Assembly: GCA_024653215.1 (NCBI GenBank)
Contig: JANLFU010000002.1
Span: 211,337-275,336, forward strand
Direction: 5' to 3'
DNA length: 64,000 nucleotides
Source of the DNA: Candidatus Saccharicenans sp.
GTDB taxonomy: Bacteria > Acidobacteriota > Aminicenantia > Aminicenantales > Saccharicenantaceae
In this document: positions 17,106-26,299 of the stretch, one piece after another
How positions within the stretch are numbered: position 1 is the first letter of the stretch
Layout of the letters: each line of letters begins with the position of its first letter
Made by a program: the position numbers and the translations under genes
The notes under the pieces: generated by a model
Told to the model about the DNA's origin: nothing
Databases searched by the model: none
The model's input: only the letters and a program-made list of their open reading frames with translations

Positions 17106-17129
17106 ATATCTTTGATTAAGGAGCTCACC

Positions 17130-20100
17130 ATGATTTCCAGGCTTTTCCGGGTAAAGCATTCTATCGGGATACTGGTTTTTTTCCTGATTCTGCTGGCTGT
17201 GGCCGGCGCGGCCAGATTGCGGGCGGCAGAGGAAGCCAGGGTCCTGCGCTTTCCAGCCATATACAAGGACCTGGTGATCTTTTCTTATGCCGGTGACCTG
17301 TACTCCGTGCCGGCGGCGGGCGGCGTGGCCCGACGGCTGACCTCCCATGTGGGCTATGAAGCCTTTGCCAGGTTTTCGCCCGATGGTAAGTTCATCGCCT
17401 TTACCGGCGAATACGACGGCAACCGGGAAGTATTCCTGATGCCGGCCGAAGGCGGGGTCCCGGTTCGTCTGACCTACACCCCGGTTCTGGGTCGCGATGA
17501 CATCTCGGACAGGATGGGCCCGAACAACATCGTCATGGGCTGGACGCCCGACGGCCAGAAAATCATCTTCCGTTCCAGGATGGCCGAGTGGAATGATTTC
17601 AACGGTCAGCTCTACCTGGTGCCGAGGGATGGTGGAACGCCTGAGGAACTGCCGCTGCCGCGTGGCGGGTTCTGTTCTTTTTCGCCCGACGGGCAGAAGC
17701 TGGCCTTTAATCGCATCTTCCGGGAGTTCCGCACCTGGAAAAGATACCGGGGCGGGATGGTTGATGACATCTGGATTTATGATTTCAAAACAAAGAAGAC
17801 CGAGAACATTACCAATAACGCCGCCTCTGACATCATTCCCATGTGGAGCGGAAACAGGATTTATTTCCTGTCCGACCGGGACGAGAACAAGCGCTTTAAC
17901 CTATATGTTTATAATACTGAAACCGGGGAAACAAGAAAGGTAACTGATTTCAAGGACTACGACATCAAGTTTCCCTCTCTCGGTCCCGACTCTATAGTTT
18001 TTGAGAACGGCGGCTATCTCTATAAGCTGGAACTGGCCTCCGAAAAGGTCAGCCGGATTCCGGTCCATATCGCCGATGACCAGGTGGTGGCCCGGACCGA
18101 GCTGGTCAAGGTGGCCGACAGGGTAAACACCTGGGATATCGCCCCGGACGGGGCCCGGGCGGTTTTCGGAGCCCGAGGTGAAATCTTTACCGTGCCGGCC
18201 AAGAACGGCAACACCCGGAACCTGACCGGGACCTCGGGTGTTCACGAGCGGGACGTGGCCTGGTCGCCCGATGGTCGCTGGATCGCTTTCATTTCGGATA
18301 AGACGGGGCGGGAAGAAGTTTACATCGTTCCCCAGGACGGCTCGGGCCCGGCCGTTCAGCTGACCTCCGACGGCGAATGCTACAAGTACGCCCCGCTCTG
18401 GTCTCCGGACAGCAAGAAACTACTCTGGTCGGACCGGATGTTTCGCCTGCGCTATGTTGACATAGATAAGAAGCAGGTGGTGGAGGTGGCCAGGAGCAAA
18501 TTCTGGGAAATAAACGACTATACCTGGTCGCCCGACTCAGCCTGGGTTGCGTTTTCAGACCAGGCTGAAAACGGGATGCAAAAAGTTTACATATACAACC
18601 TTAACAGCAAGGAGACAGTAGAAATCACCGACAGCTGGTATTCTTCCTATTCTCCCTGTTTCAGCACTGACGGCAAGTACCTGTTCTTCGTTTCCGACCG
18701 CGACTTCAGCCCGGTCTACAGCCGAACCGAGTGGAACCATGCCTACCTGAACATGTCGAGAATCTACCTGGTGACCCTGACCCGCGAGGTTAAGTCTCCG
18801 TTTGAACCGAAAAGCGACGAGGTTAAGGTGGCAGCGACCGAAGCTACCGCACCGGAAAAACCGAAAGCTGAAAAGCCGATTGCGGCCAAGCCGGCTGCGG
18901 AAAAGCTGGCGGTCCGCGTCGATAAGGATGGCATCAAGGACAGGATCGTGGCCCTTCCGGTTGAAGTTTCAGGCTATTTCGGCCTGACCTCGGTTGGGGA
19001 TAAGCTTTTTTATATGAAGAGATCCTTCGGTGATCGGCAGACCTCGCTTAAAGTCTACGACCTTGGCAAACTCGAAGAAAAAGACCTGGGCAGCGTCAAC
19101 GGCTATGTCATTTCGGCCGACCAGAAGAAGATGCTGGTGCAGCAGGGCCGCGATTTTGCCATCATCGACCTACCGGCCGGACCGATCAAGATTGAAGACA
19201 AGCTGAACCTCTCCGGGCTGGAAGTGTGGCTCGACCGGAAAGCCGAGTGGGCCCAGATTTTTGATGAGTGCTGGCGACAGATGAAGGACTTTTTCTACGC
19301 ACCAAACATGCACGGGGTGGACTGGGAGAAAGTCAGGGCCCGGTATGAGCCGCTGGCCAGGGCGGTCAACCACCGGGCCGACCTGACCTACGTCATCGGG
19401 GAGATGATCGGAGAGCTGAATGCCGGCCACACCTATGTCGGGGGTGGCGACCTGCCGAAAGTGGACCGGGTGAACGTCGGCCGGCTGGGCGCTCGCCTGG
19501 AACGCGACAGGTCCGGTTATTACCTTATTAAGAAAATCCTGGCCGGGCAGAACTGGGACCGGAGCCTGCGCTCGCCCCTGACCGAAGTCGGCGTAAATGT
19601 TAAAGAGGGCGAATACATAATCGCGGTCAACGGAAAGCCGGTCAACCAGGTTAAGGATATTTACGAACTGCTGGTCAACACCGCCGGGAAGCAGGTGACC
19701 CTGAAGGTTAATTCCCAGCCCTCGGACAGGGGAGCCCGGGAAGTGGTGGTGGTGCCGATTGAGACTGAAAACAGCCTCTATTACTACAACTGGGTTAAGA
19801 AAAATACGGAGTACGTGGCCAAAGCCACCGGCGGCAAGGTGGCTTACATCCACGTGCCCGATATGGGAGTTACCGGGCTCAATGAGTTCGTCAAGCATTT
19901 CTATCCCCAGGTTGATAAGAAGGCCCTGATAATCGACGTCCGCGGGAACGGCGGCGGCAATGTCTCGCCCATGCTGATCGAACGGCTGGCCCGCCAGGCG
20001 GTGATGATGGACATCGCCCGGGGCTCAGTGCCCAGGCCTGACCCCGAGGCCCTGATCATGGGGCCCAAGGTCTGCCTGATCAACGAATTTTCGGCTTCCG

Positions 20101-20432
20101 ACGGCGACATCTTTCCCTACCGGTTCAAGAGAATGCAGCTCGGCAAGCTGATAGGCAAGAGGACCTGGGGTGGAGTGGTCGGCATCAGGGGTACCCTGCC
20201 CCTGGTGGACGGCGGCTACCTGAACAAGCCGGAATTTGCCACCTTCAGCCTGGAAGGCCAGTGGATCATAGAGGGAGAGGGTGTTGAGCCCGACATATAT
20301 GTGGATAACGACCCGGCCAAAGAATACGAAGGAATTGACGAGCAGCTCAACAAGGCCATCGAACTCATCCTGGAAGAACTCAAAACCAGGGAGCCGAAGC
20401 TTCCGACCGTGCCCCCGTATCCCAAGAAGTAG
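17130..20432 (+). CDS. Tricorn protease homologue (S41 family), exported
   Basis: This 1100-residue serine peptidase is expected to trim oligopeptides. A signal segment (about 12-30) suggests export, unlike the cytosolic archaeal enzyme. Two beta-propellers follow: a six-bladed-type region at about 38-315 and a seven-bladed-type region at about 325-610, with repeated WSPDG/FSPDG strands. A Lys/Ala/Pro/Glu-rich linker lies near residues 570-600. A C1 helical domain, a PDZ domain (about 780-880) and the S41 core complete it. Catalytic H767 lies in AGHTYVGGG, and nucleophile S990 with D991 in SASDGD, matching His746 and Ser965-Asp966 of Thermoplasma Tricorn. I chose ATG 17130 because AAGGAG is 6 nt upstream; TTG 17112 lies before that site. 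An M28 aminopeptidase follows 43 bp later, giving a plausible peptide-trimming pair. Confidence 0.92.
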   Translation: MISRLFRVKHSIGILVFFLILLAVAGAARLRAAEEARVLRFPAIYKDLVIFSYAGDLYSVPAAGGVARRLTSHVGYEAFARFSPDGKFIAFTGEYDGNREVFLMPAEGGVPVRLTYTPVLGRDDISDRMGPNNIVMGWTPDGQKIIFRSRMAEWNDFNGQLYLVPRDGGTPEELPLPRGGFCSFSPDGQKLAFNRIFREFRTWKRYRGGMVDDIWIYDFKTKKTENITNNAASDIIPMWSGNRIYFLSDRDENKRFNLYVYNTETGETRKVTDFKDYDIKFPSLGPDSIVFENGGYLYKLELASEKVSRIPVHIADDQVVARTELVKVADRVNTWDIAPDGARAVFGARGEIFTVPAKNGNTRNLTGTSGVHERDVAWSPDGRWIAFISDKTGREEVYIVPQDGSGPAVQLTSDGECYKYAPLWSPDSKKLLWSDRMFRLRYVDIDKKQVVEVARSKFWEINDYTWSPDSAWVAFSDQAENGMQKVYIYNLNSKETVEITDSWYSSYSPCFSTDGKYLFFVSDRDFSPVYSRTEWNHAYLNMSRIYLVTLTREVKSPFEPKSDEVKVAATEATAPEKPKAEKPIAAKPAAEKLAVRVDKDGIKDRIVALPVEVSGYFGLTSVGDKLFYMKRSFGDRQTSLKVYDLGKLEEKDLGSVNGYVISADQKKMLVQQGRDFAIIDLPAGPIKIEDKLNLSGLEVWLDRKAEWAQIFDECWRQMKDFFYAPNMHGVDWEKVRARYEPLARAVNHRADLTYVIGEMIGELNAGHTYVGGGDLPKVDRVNVGRLGARLERDRSGYYLIKKILAGQNWDRSLRSPLTEVGVNVKEGEYIIAVNGKPVNQVKDIYELLVNTAGKQVTLKVNSQPSDRGAREVVVVPIETENSLYYYNWVKKNTEYVAKATGGKVAYIHVPDMGVTGLNEFVKHFYPQVDKKALIIDVRGNGGGNVSPMLIERLARQAVMMDIARGSVPRPDPEALIMGPKVCLINEFSASDGDIFPYRFKRMQLGKLIGKRTWGGVVGIRGTLPLVDGGYLNKPEFATFSLEGQWIIEGEGVEPDIYVDNDPAKEYEGIDEQLNKAIELILEELKTREPKLPTVPPYPKK

Positions 20433-20475
20433 CCGGGACGGGATACTTTTAAGTCGCTAAAACCGGAGGATGGAG

Positions 20476-21822
20476 ATGAAAAAACTGATCAGCTTATTTT
20501 TTATTCTGGCCGTGTCCTTTCTCTTCTTTCTTTTACAGACATCAGGAGCCCAGGAAATTGAAGCCCGGGGCTACGAGTTTTTGAAGAAGGCCGTGGACCA
20601 GGTCTCCGAACAGAATATTACCGCCACCATCAAGGCCCTGCAGGGCTTTAAGACCAGGAACCTTCTCTCCGAGCCCGGGAGCAAGAATTCTGGCATAGCC
20701 GCGGCCCGCGACTGGTTGCTTAAAGAATTCCGAAAAATTCCTGGCCTGGAAGTGGTGGATGACGGCTATAAGCTTCCGAAGCAGGGCCAGAGAATAGTCA
20801 GGGATACCGAACTTCATAATGTGGTGGCCATAAAAAAGGGAAAGGCCGACCGGGAAAGAATCATCATTGTCAATGCCCATTATGATACCATTGCCGTCAG
20901 CCAGGACGGCCGCTTCAATTACGAGGATTTCAATACCGGGGCCCCGGGGGCCAACGATGATGCCTCGGGGATAGCCGCCATGCTGGAGATGGCCAGGATT
21001 ATCGCGCCACTGGAAACCGAGGCTACCATTCATTTTGCAGCCTTTTCCGGGGAAGAACAGGGCCTGGTGGGCTCAACCCTTTACGCCCGGAAGATGAAGG
21101 AGCAGGGTAGAAACGTAGAGGCGGTGCTGACCATGGACATGATTTCCAACGTCAGGGCTGGAAACGGCTATATTGATTCAACCCGGGTTAGGGTCTTCAG
21201 CGATGACCCGAATGATTCTAGCAGCCGTGAACTGGCCAGGTACGTAAAGAAGATTGCCGAACAGGTTTATCCTTCCTTTGAAGTCAACCTGATTTACCGG
21301 GCGGACCGCTTCGGGCGAGGCGGAGACCACACGCCGTTCGTGCAGGAAGGCTATGCCGGGATTCGCTTTACCGAGGCCAGGGAAAACTATTCCATCCAGC
21401 ATACCACCCAGGACGTAATTGAAAATCTTTCCGTTCCGTATTGTGCCGATGTGGCCAGAATTGTTCTGGCTTCAACCCTGTCGCTGGCCTGTGCTCCGGA
21501 AGCGCCGGTGGTTACCTCGGACAGGGGAGGACCGCTTCTCGGCCGGGGCCAGGGCTATGACGCCGAGCTGCGCTGGAAGTGGGAAGGGGATATGGAAAAG
21601 ATTTCTGGCTTCAAAGTCTATGTCAGGGATACCAAAGCTCCGTTCTGGGAGAGGTGTTATTTTGCCGGGAAAAAAGATTCTTTCATCCTGAAGAATGTTT
21701 CCATCGATGACCTGACCTTCGGGGTCTCGGTCCTTGGGGTGAACGGGTTCGAAAGCCTGGTTTCCGTTTACCGTATGCCCCCGCGCCGCCGGTCTGAATA
21801 TGTTTTCCAGGAAATCAAGTGA
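20476..21822 (+). CDS. Exported M28-family zinc aminopeptidase
   Basis: This 448-residue exopeptidase has a signal peptide (about 3-23). The M28 di-zinc site is in order: NAHYDT (His), GANDDASG (bridging Asp), SGEEQGLVGS (Glu pair: general base and ligand), DMISN (Asp) and DHTPFVQEGY (His). The family removes N-terminal amino acids from peptides, here probably in the periplasm or outside. The C-terminal 90 residues form a small beta-rich segment. ATG 20476 is preferred because GGAGG ends 6 nt upstream; ATG 20470 overlaps that site. It is downstream of the Tricorn gene on the same strand, so Tricorn products could feed it. Confidence 0.9.
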   Translation: MKKLISLFFILAVSFLFFLLQTSGAQEIEARGYEFLKKAVDQVSEQNITATIKALQGFKTRNLLSEPGSKNSGIAAARDWLLKEFRKIPGLEVVDDGYKLPKQGQRIVRDTELHNVVAIKKGKADRERIIIVNAHYDTIAVSQDGRFNYEDFNTGAPGANDDASGIAAMLEMARIIAPLETEATIHFAAFSGEEQGLVGSTLYARKMKEQGRNVEAVLTMDMISNVRAGNGYIDSTRVRVFSDDPNDSSSRELARYVKKIAEQVYPSFEVNLIYRADRFGRGGDHTPFVQEGYAGIRFTEARENYSIQHTTQDVIENLSVPYCADVARIVLASTLSLACAPEAPVVTSDRGGPLLGRGQGYDAELRWKWEGDMEKISGFKVYVRDTKAPFWERCYFAGKKDSFILKNVSIDDLTFGVSVLGVNGFESLVSVYRMPPRRRSEYVFQEIK

Positions 21823-21909
21823 AACAAGCTGAGCGACCTGTATAAAATCCAGGCATCAAAATTAAAATGAAAAATATGGCAGAAATCAGTTTTCTGCCGC
21901 GTTCTGTAA

Positions 21910-23094
21910 TTACAGTCCAAAATTCAGACCGAGCTGAAAGGTGCTGGAAGCCAGGGCCTCTGAGTCCCTGACCCTGGCCAGAGGAAGCCTGACCGAGCCG
22001 GCCAGCGAAATTTTTTTAAGGCCCAGAGACAGTCCGCAGGTAAGGTAATCGTTTATTCCCAGAAAGCTATAAGAATCATGGATATATCCGGCCAGCAGAT
22101 GAAAAGTGACGGTTCCCTCAGCCCCCAGTTTTCCGCTGTAATCAACACCCCCCGAAAACTTAAAGGTGTCCTTCTCCAGGGGCCAGTGATAGATGAACCA
22201 CAGGTCGGAAACGTACTGATTACCCCCGGAAAAATGCCGCCAGTTCCAGTAGGCAAGGTCAGAATAAAGATCCAGGCTTTCCGAGATATTAATCCGGCCG
22301 CTCAGACAGATGACCAGGGGAAACCGGAAAAAAGACTCGTATTTATAGGAATCATAAACATAGCCGGTGTCCGAGCTCCTGTATATAAACTCCTCTTTTA
22401 CCTTCATTTTGTACTCCGGTCTTATCACCAGAGCCAGGGTCAGGCTCCGGGTTGTCTTCCAGGTCAGACCGAACTGAAGGTTGAACCCGTTCATATCATA
22501 TCTGTACTCGGATTCTAAAGAATAGTAATCATCCCGGTACAGATGATCCAGACTGCCGCGGCGAAAATTCAGAGAAATCCCCAGAGAAAATCGGTCGTTA
22601 ATCCGGCGGCCAAGGCCAAACTGAAAGCCATGGAGTTTTCCATCCTGAATAATGGAATCGTTGCCGTAAACGATGGCTTCAGGACGGTTGAATTCTTCCA
22701 GCAGAGAGTAACCGATGGCCAGCCTCCAGGCGCCGAATCCTAAAACCAGGCCGGCAAAATCAGGGTTCAGGGTTTTCCGGTTGTAATCAAACCATTTGTT
22801 TTCGTCATTATATGAATTTCCGCAAAAGGCAATCATGAAGCGGCCGGAAATTGCCAGCTGCAGATTTTCGGTCAGGCCCAGAACTCCGGGGTTGAGAAAA
22901 GCGGCCTGAGGCCCGACCTGACTCAGGATGGTCTCTCCGGCGGCCGTGGCCAGAGGAGAATAGATTCCCAGCTGGTTGCGACTTAAAAGAGGTAGCCCGT
23001 ATTCAAACGGCTGGGCCCCGAGTTTAACTCCGCTGAAAAAGAGAACCAGCAAAAACAAAAAGCCTGATATTTTTTTAGATAAACAAATCATCAT
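21910..23094 (-). CDS. Predicted outer-membrane beta-barrel protein
   Basis: This 394-residue protein has a signal peptide (about 6-26, GFLFLLVLFFSGVKLGA). The rest has alternating amphipathic strands rich in Tyr, Phe and Gly, many ending in aromatic residues, and it ends LGLNFGL. This is the look of an outer-membrane barrel of the FadL/PorV type, but I do not recognise a specific family. An early SPLATAAGETILSQVGPQAAF segment suits a conserved N-terminal plug. I chose the start at 23094 because GGGGAG lies 7 nt upstream; ATG 23109 would begin before that site. It is divergent from mrp. Function unknown, possibly transport of a hydrophobic compound or assembly of surface proteins. Confidence 0.55.
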   Translation of the reverse strand: MMICLSKKISGFLFLLVLFFSGVKLGAQPFEYGLPLLSRNQLGIYSPLATAAGETILSQVGPQAAFLNPGVLGLTENLQLAISGRFMIAFCGNSYNDENKWFDYNRKTLNPDFAGLVLGFGAWRLAIGYSLLEEFNRPEAIVYGNDSIIQDGKLHGFQFGLGRRINDRFSLGISLNFRRGSLDHLYRDDYYSLESEYRYDMNGFNLQFGLTWKTTRSLTLALVIRPEYKMKVKEEFIYRSSDTGYVYDSYKYESFFRFPLVICLSGRINISESLDLYSDLAYWNWRHFSGGNQYVSDLWFIYHWPLEKDTFKFSGGVDYSGKLGAEGTVTFHLLAGYIHDSYSFLGINDYLTCGLSLGLKKISLAGSVRLPLARVRDSEALASSTFQLGLNFGL

Positions 23095-23173
23095 CAGTTT
23101 ACTCCCCATTCAGAAATTTTATTAGTTGTCTTTGGTTGAATCAATTTATTTTTTATGTTTGATAGTGGTTCAA

Positions 23174-23204
23174 TTGGCAGGACCGGGTGGTGGGGGTATA
23201 TAAT
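23174..23204 (+). promoter_or_regulatory. Promoter for the Mrp-like ATPase
   Basis: TTGGCA (23174-23179, 5 of 6) and a perfect TATAAT (23199-23204) are separated by 19 bp. The overlapping TATATA at 23197 gives 17 bp. Transcription would begin near 23211, which fits the chosen start codon at 23239 and argues against the upstream ATG at 23155. Confidence 0.6.
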
Positions 23205-23238
23205 GAATGTAAATAAATTAAGCCTAATAGGAGCAAAG

Positions 23239-24015
23239 ATGAATCAGCCAGAGAAGAAAGATAATCCGAACAAAATCAGGCACCTGGTTGGAGTGATGAG
23301 CGGCAAGGGAGGGGTGGGGAAGTCCACGGTGACTTACCTGACGGCCCTGGCCCTGAAGGAGAAAGGTTTTAAGGTGGGCATCCTGGATGCAGATATTACC
23401 GGGGCCAGTATCCCGCGTATCATGCATCTTCCAAAATATGAAATGAAGGTCTGCGGCGATTTCATCTGCCCGGTTGAAACCGACCAGGGTTTGAAGGTGA
23501 TGTCGATAAGCTTCCTGGTCGATAACGAGGAACAGCCGGTCATCTGGCGCGGCCCGCTTCTGTCCAAGGCCATCCAGCAGTTCTGGGGAGAGGTGCTATG
23601 GGGCGAGCTGGATTACCTGGTAATTGACATGCCGCCCGGGACTTCTGATGTGGCCATAACGGTCATGCAATCATTCCACCTGAGCGGTTTCATCTTTGTC
23701 ACCACGCCCCAGGACCTGGTCTCGGTGGTGGTGGCCCGCTCCATGCAGATGGCCGAAAGGATGAAGGTGCCGGTTATTGGTCTGGTGGAGAATATGAGCT
23801 ATTTCGTTTGCCCGCACTGCGGGGAAAAGACCAGCTTTTTCGGGCAAAACGAGACTGAAAAGCTGGCCAGGCAATTTGGCACGGAATTGATTGTCCGGAT
23901 TCCGACCAGCCTGGAACTGGCCCGGATGCCTTCCCATGGCCTGGACCTGTCCAGCCCGCTGGTGTCGGAAATTCTGGATAAGCTGGGTCAAAAAATCATC
24001 GAGAAGTTAGGCTGA
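23239..24015 (+). CDS. Mrp/NBP35-family iron-sulfur carrier ATPase
   Basis: This 258-residue P-loop protein probably carries or inserts Fe-S clusters. It has the deviant Walker A motif GKGGVGKST near residue 17, DADITGASIPR, and DMPPGTSDVA, all signatures of the Mrp/NBP35 branch of the MinD/ParA superfamily. A CPHC motif near residue 193 is the dimer-interface cysteine pair that binds the bridging cluster. The protein lacks the N-terminal MIP18/DUF59 domain of longer bacterial Mrp (about 350-380 residues). I chose ATG 23239 because AGGAG is 5 nt upstream and a good promoter lies between it and the earlier ATG at 23155. It is a single-gene unit. Confidence 0.9.
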   Translation: MNQPEKKDNPNKIRHLVGVMSGKGGVGKSTVTYLTALALKEKGFKVGILDADITGASIPRIMHLPKYEMKVCGDFICPVETDQGLKVMSISFLVDNEEQPVIWRGPLLSKAIQQFWGEVLWGELDYLVIDMPPGTSDVAITVMQSFHLSGFIFVTTPQDLVSVVVARSMQMAERMKVPVIGLVENMSYFVCPHCGEKTSFFGQNETEKLARQFGTELIVRIPTSLELARMPSHGLDLSSPLVSEILDKLGQKIIEKLG

Positions 24016-24367
24016 GGCCAGTAGCAGATACCTATCCCTGGCCGGGGAAGGCGAACTTATGGAGGACAACCGGTTTCGGGAGAAAATGCGGCAGAGTTAA
24101 GGTAAGAACTTCAGGCATAGCCCCGATTCCCCGGTCTGAGGTATCAACCTTAGCTCTTTAAGAATTGAGGATACAGAAGATAGGTAGCCTATTTTTTTTC
24201 AAATCGGCACCTTGTGATAATAACTTTTCCTTGCGATCCCTGTTGACTGTCTGGATTGTGGTTTGAGTTTCCTGATTAAAGGGCAGAAAAGGAACCCGGC
24301 CTCAATTGAGATTTTAGAAGAGTTGGTATAAGATGTTTCAAAATCTCGAAAAAGGAAGGCAGAAATC
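24016..24367. other. Intergenic region, 352 bp, no gene seen
   Basis: No open frame with a ribosome site, no tRNA and no clear terminator. It holds a promoter candidate at 24306-24332 for the DUF4139 gene. A 6-bp TAAGGT/ACCTTA pair about 45 nt apart (near 24099 and 24147) could form a long-range stem, but there is no further support. Confidence 0.45.
24306..24332 (+). promoter_or_regulatory. Promoter candidate for the DUF4139 protein
   Basis: TTGAGA (24306-24311) and TGG-extended TATAAG (24327-24332) are separated by 15 bp. The spacing is short, but the TGn extension supports it. The leader would be about 30 nt. Confidence 0.4.
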
Positions 24368-26065
24368 ATGAAAAATATAAAGCAAACAAAACCCTATTTT
24401 GCTCTATTTGTATTCTGTCTCATTCTGGCCTCAGGCTTGCTGGCAAGCGGTATTATGGATTCAGGCCAGCAGGCCGAGCCCAGGTCCGAGGCCGTGGCCA
24501 GAAGCAGTGGTAGCACCCTGGTAGAAGTGGCCAGCCGGATTCAAAATGTTATCGTCTATCCTGATAGAGCCCAGGTTGTAAGAAAGGGGCAGGCCGGAAT
24601 TGGCCCGGAGACCAGGGCCCTGGTTTTCAGGGGACTTCCGGGAACGATAATCCCGGGCTTGGTCAGGGTGTCGGCCAGCGGCTCGGCTCCGGTCAAGATT
24701 CTGGGGGTGGAAACAAGTCGGGAATTCCTGGAAGCCAGCGAGCTTCCGGAAGTTAAAAAGCTCGTGGACGAGATAAACTCGGTTGAAGCCGAGATCAGCC
24801 GAATCAAGGGTCAGGCGGCCATTCTCGATTCCCAGGAAAAATTTCTGAATTCTTTTGGTGTGGCCCTGAGCGGCCAGGTTTCAAAAGAACTCCTGGCCGG
24901 ACGTCCCGACCTGGCCGGTGTCGATAAGTTTGTTGATTACCTGGGAACCAGGTTGCAGAGCATCCAGAAGAGCCGACAGGATAACGCCAGGGCTCTGGCT
25001 GAACAGCAGGCCAAACTGGAAGCCCTCAAGAAAAAGCTTAATGAAATCATGCCAGCCGGCTCCAGGGAACAGTCCGTGGTCAACGTCCTGGTTGAAGCCA
25101 CGCAGTCGACCCAGCTCCAGGTGGAGTTAATTTATGCGGTCAGCCCGGCCCGCTGGGCCCCGGTCTACACCGTCAAAGCCCTGCCCGAGTCAGGAGAAGT
25201 CGAACTTACGTTAGCCGCCGTTGTCACCCAGAAGACCGGAGAAAACTGGGACAATGCCAGGCTATTTCTTTCTACCAGCCGGCCGACGGCCGGCCAGCAG
25301 CCGGGAGAACTTCCTCCCTGGTACCTGGATTTTGTCCAGCCGAGGCTGATGCGAGCCGCGGCCAGAGACCTGGCCGAAAGCAAGATGGCGGTCGAGGCTG
25401 AAGCCGCCCCGGCTCTGGCTTTTGAGGAAACCGCCGAGACAGTCGAAACCTGGCTGGGGGTTAATTTTGAAATCAAGAAACCCTGGACCATCCTGAGCGA
25501 CGGGTCCGAACGTCGGGTGCCCATCGACTCTCAGAAAATCCCGGCTTCCTTTGACTACCTGGCCATTCCCAAGCTCCAGGAACAGGTTTTCCTGCGGGCG
25601 GCCTTCAAGAACACGCTGCCCTATCCGTTACTCAGCGGAAAGAGCGACCTGTTCATTGCCCAGGATTTTGTCGGGTCCCTGATGATGCCACTGATTCCGG
25701 TTAATGACGACTTTAAGCTCTTTTTCGGTGAGGATAACCGGGTCAAAGTCAAGAGGGAGCTGGTCAGGCGGGAAAAAAGCGGGCCGGCTTTTCTGGGTAA
25801 GAACGAGAGGGTCAACCAGGTTTTCCGGATTACCGTTGAGAACCTGAGGAACAGGCCGGTGGAAATTGAAGTTCAGGACCAGATACCGGTAAGCCAGAAC
25901 ACAAAAATTGAGGTCAAGGACGTGAAGATATTGCCGGCGCCTTCCAGCCGGGATGAAAAAGGCATTCTGACCTGGAAACTGAAACTCAATCCGGCCCAGA
26001 AACAGGAAATTACCATCGAGTTTACAGTTGAATATCCAAAAGACAGCCGGGTAATGGGTCTTTGA
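24368..26065 (+). CDS. Exported DUF4139/DUF4140 domain protein (MuiA-like)
   Basis: This 565-residue protein has an N-terminal hydrophobic segment (about 10-28, ALFVFCLILASGLLASG). A DUF4140-like domain follows at about 55-180, with NVIVYPDRAQVVRKG and ALVFRGLPGTI, and contains a coiled coil at about 130-155. A second coiled coil lies near 195-235. The C-terminal DUF4139-like domain (about 235-560) includes VNVLVEATQSTQLQVELIY and ends with the beta-rich tail typical of the family. Relatives are annotated as mucoidy inhibitor MuiA family proteins, but the biochemical role is unknown. It stands alone, with its own promoter candidate. Confidence 0.8.
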   Translation: MKNIKQTKPYFALFVFCLILASGLLASGIMDSGQQAEPRSEAVARSSGSTLVEVASRIQNVIVYPDRAQVVRKGQAGIGPETRALVFRGLPGTIIPGLVRVSASGSAPVKILGVETSREFLEASELPEVKKLVDEINSVEAEISRIKGQAAILDSQEKFLNSFGVALSGQVSKELLAGRPDLAGVDKFVDYLGTRLQSIQKSRQDNARALAEQQAKLEALKKKLNEIMPAGSREQSVVNVLVEATQSTQLQVELIYAVSPARWAPVYTVKALPESGEVELTLAAVVTQKTGENWDNARLFLSTSRPTAGQQPGELPPWYLDFVQPRLMRAAARDLAESKMAVEAEAAPALAFEETAETVETWLGVNFEIKKPWTILSDGSERRVPIDSQKIPASFDYLAIPKLQEQVFLRAAFKNTLPYPLLSGKSDLFIAQDFVGSLMMPLIPVNDDFKLFFGEDNRVKVKRELVRREKSGPAFLGKNERVNQVFRITVENLRNRPVEIEVQDQIPVSQNTKIEVKDVKILPAPSSRDEKGILTWKLKLNPAQKQEITIEFTVEYPKDSRVMGL

Positions 26066-26234
26066 TCCGTTCGCTGTGCGGACTAATCTGCCAGGGCTTC
26101 GGTGGTGGCTGGTTGATTCCAGGTCGGACAGTCAATTCTCCCCGCCGGGCATTGTGGTCTGTGATGGTTTGGCGTCTTTATTTATGGGACCTAGGAAAGA
26201 TGGCGACCTTCCTATCCAGATTTTGCCCTTAAAA

Positions 26235-26243
26235 TGGTATAAT
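26235..26243 (+). promoter_or_regulatory. Extended -10 promoter for the P-type ATPase
   Basis: TGGTATAAT is identical to the element at 7602-7610. Transcription would begin near 26250, leaving a 50-nt leader. There is no strong -35 box at 17 bp. Confidence 0.5.
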
Positions 26244-26299
26244 CATAAGCCGGTTTTCCAGGATCCATATGGTTTTAAATTAAAGGAGACAACGACCCT

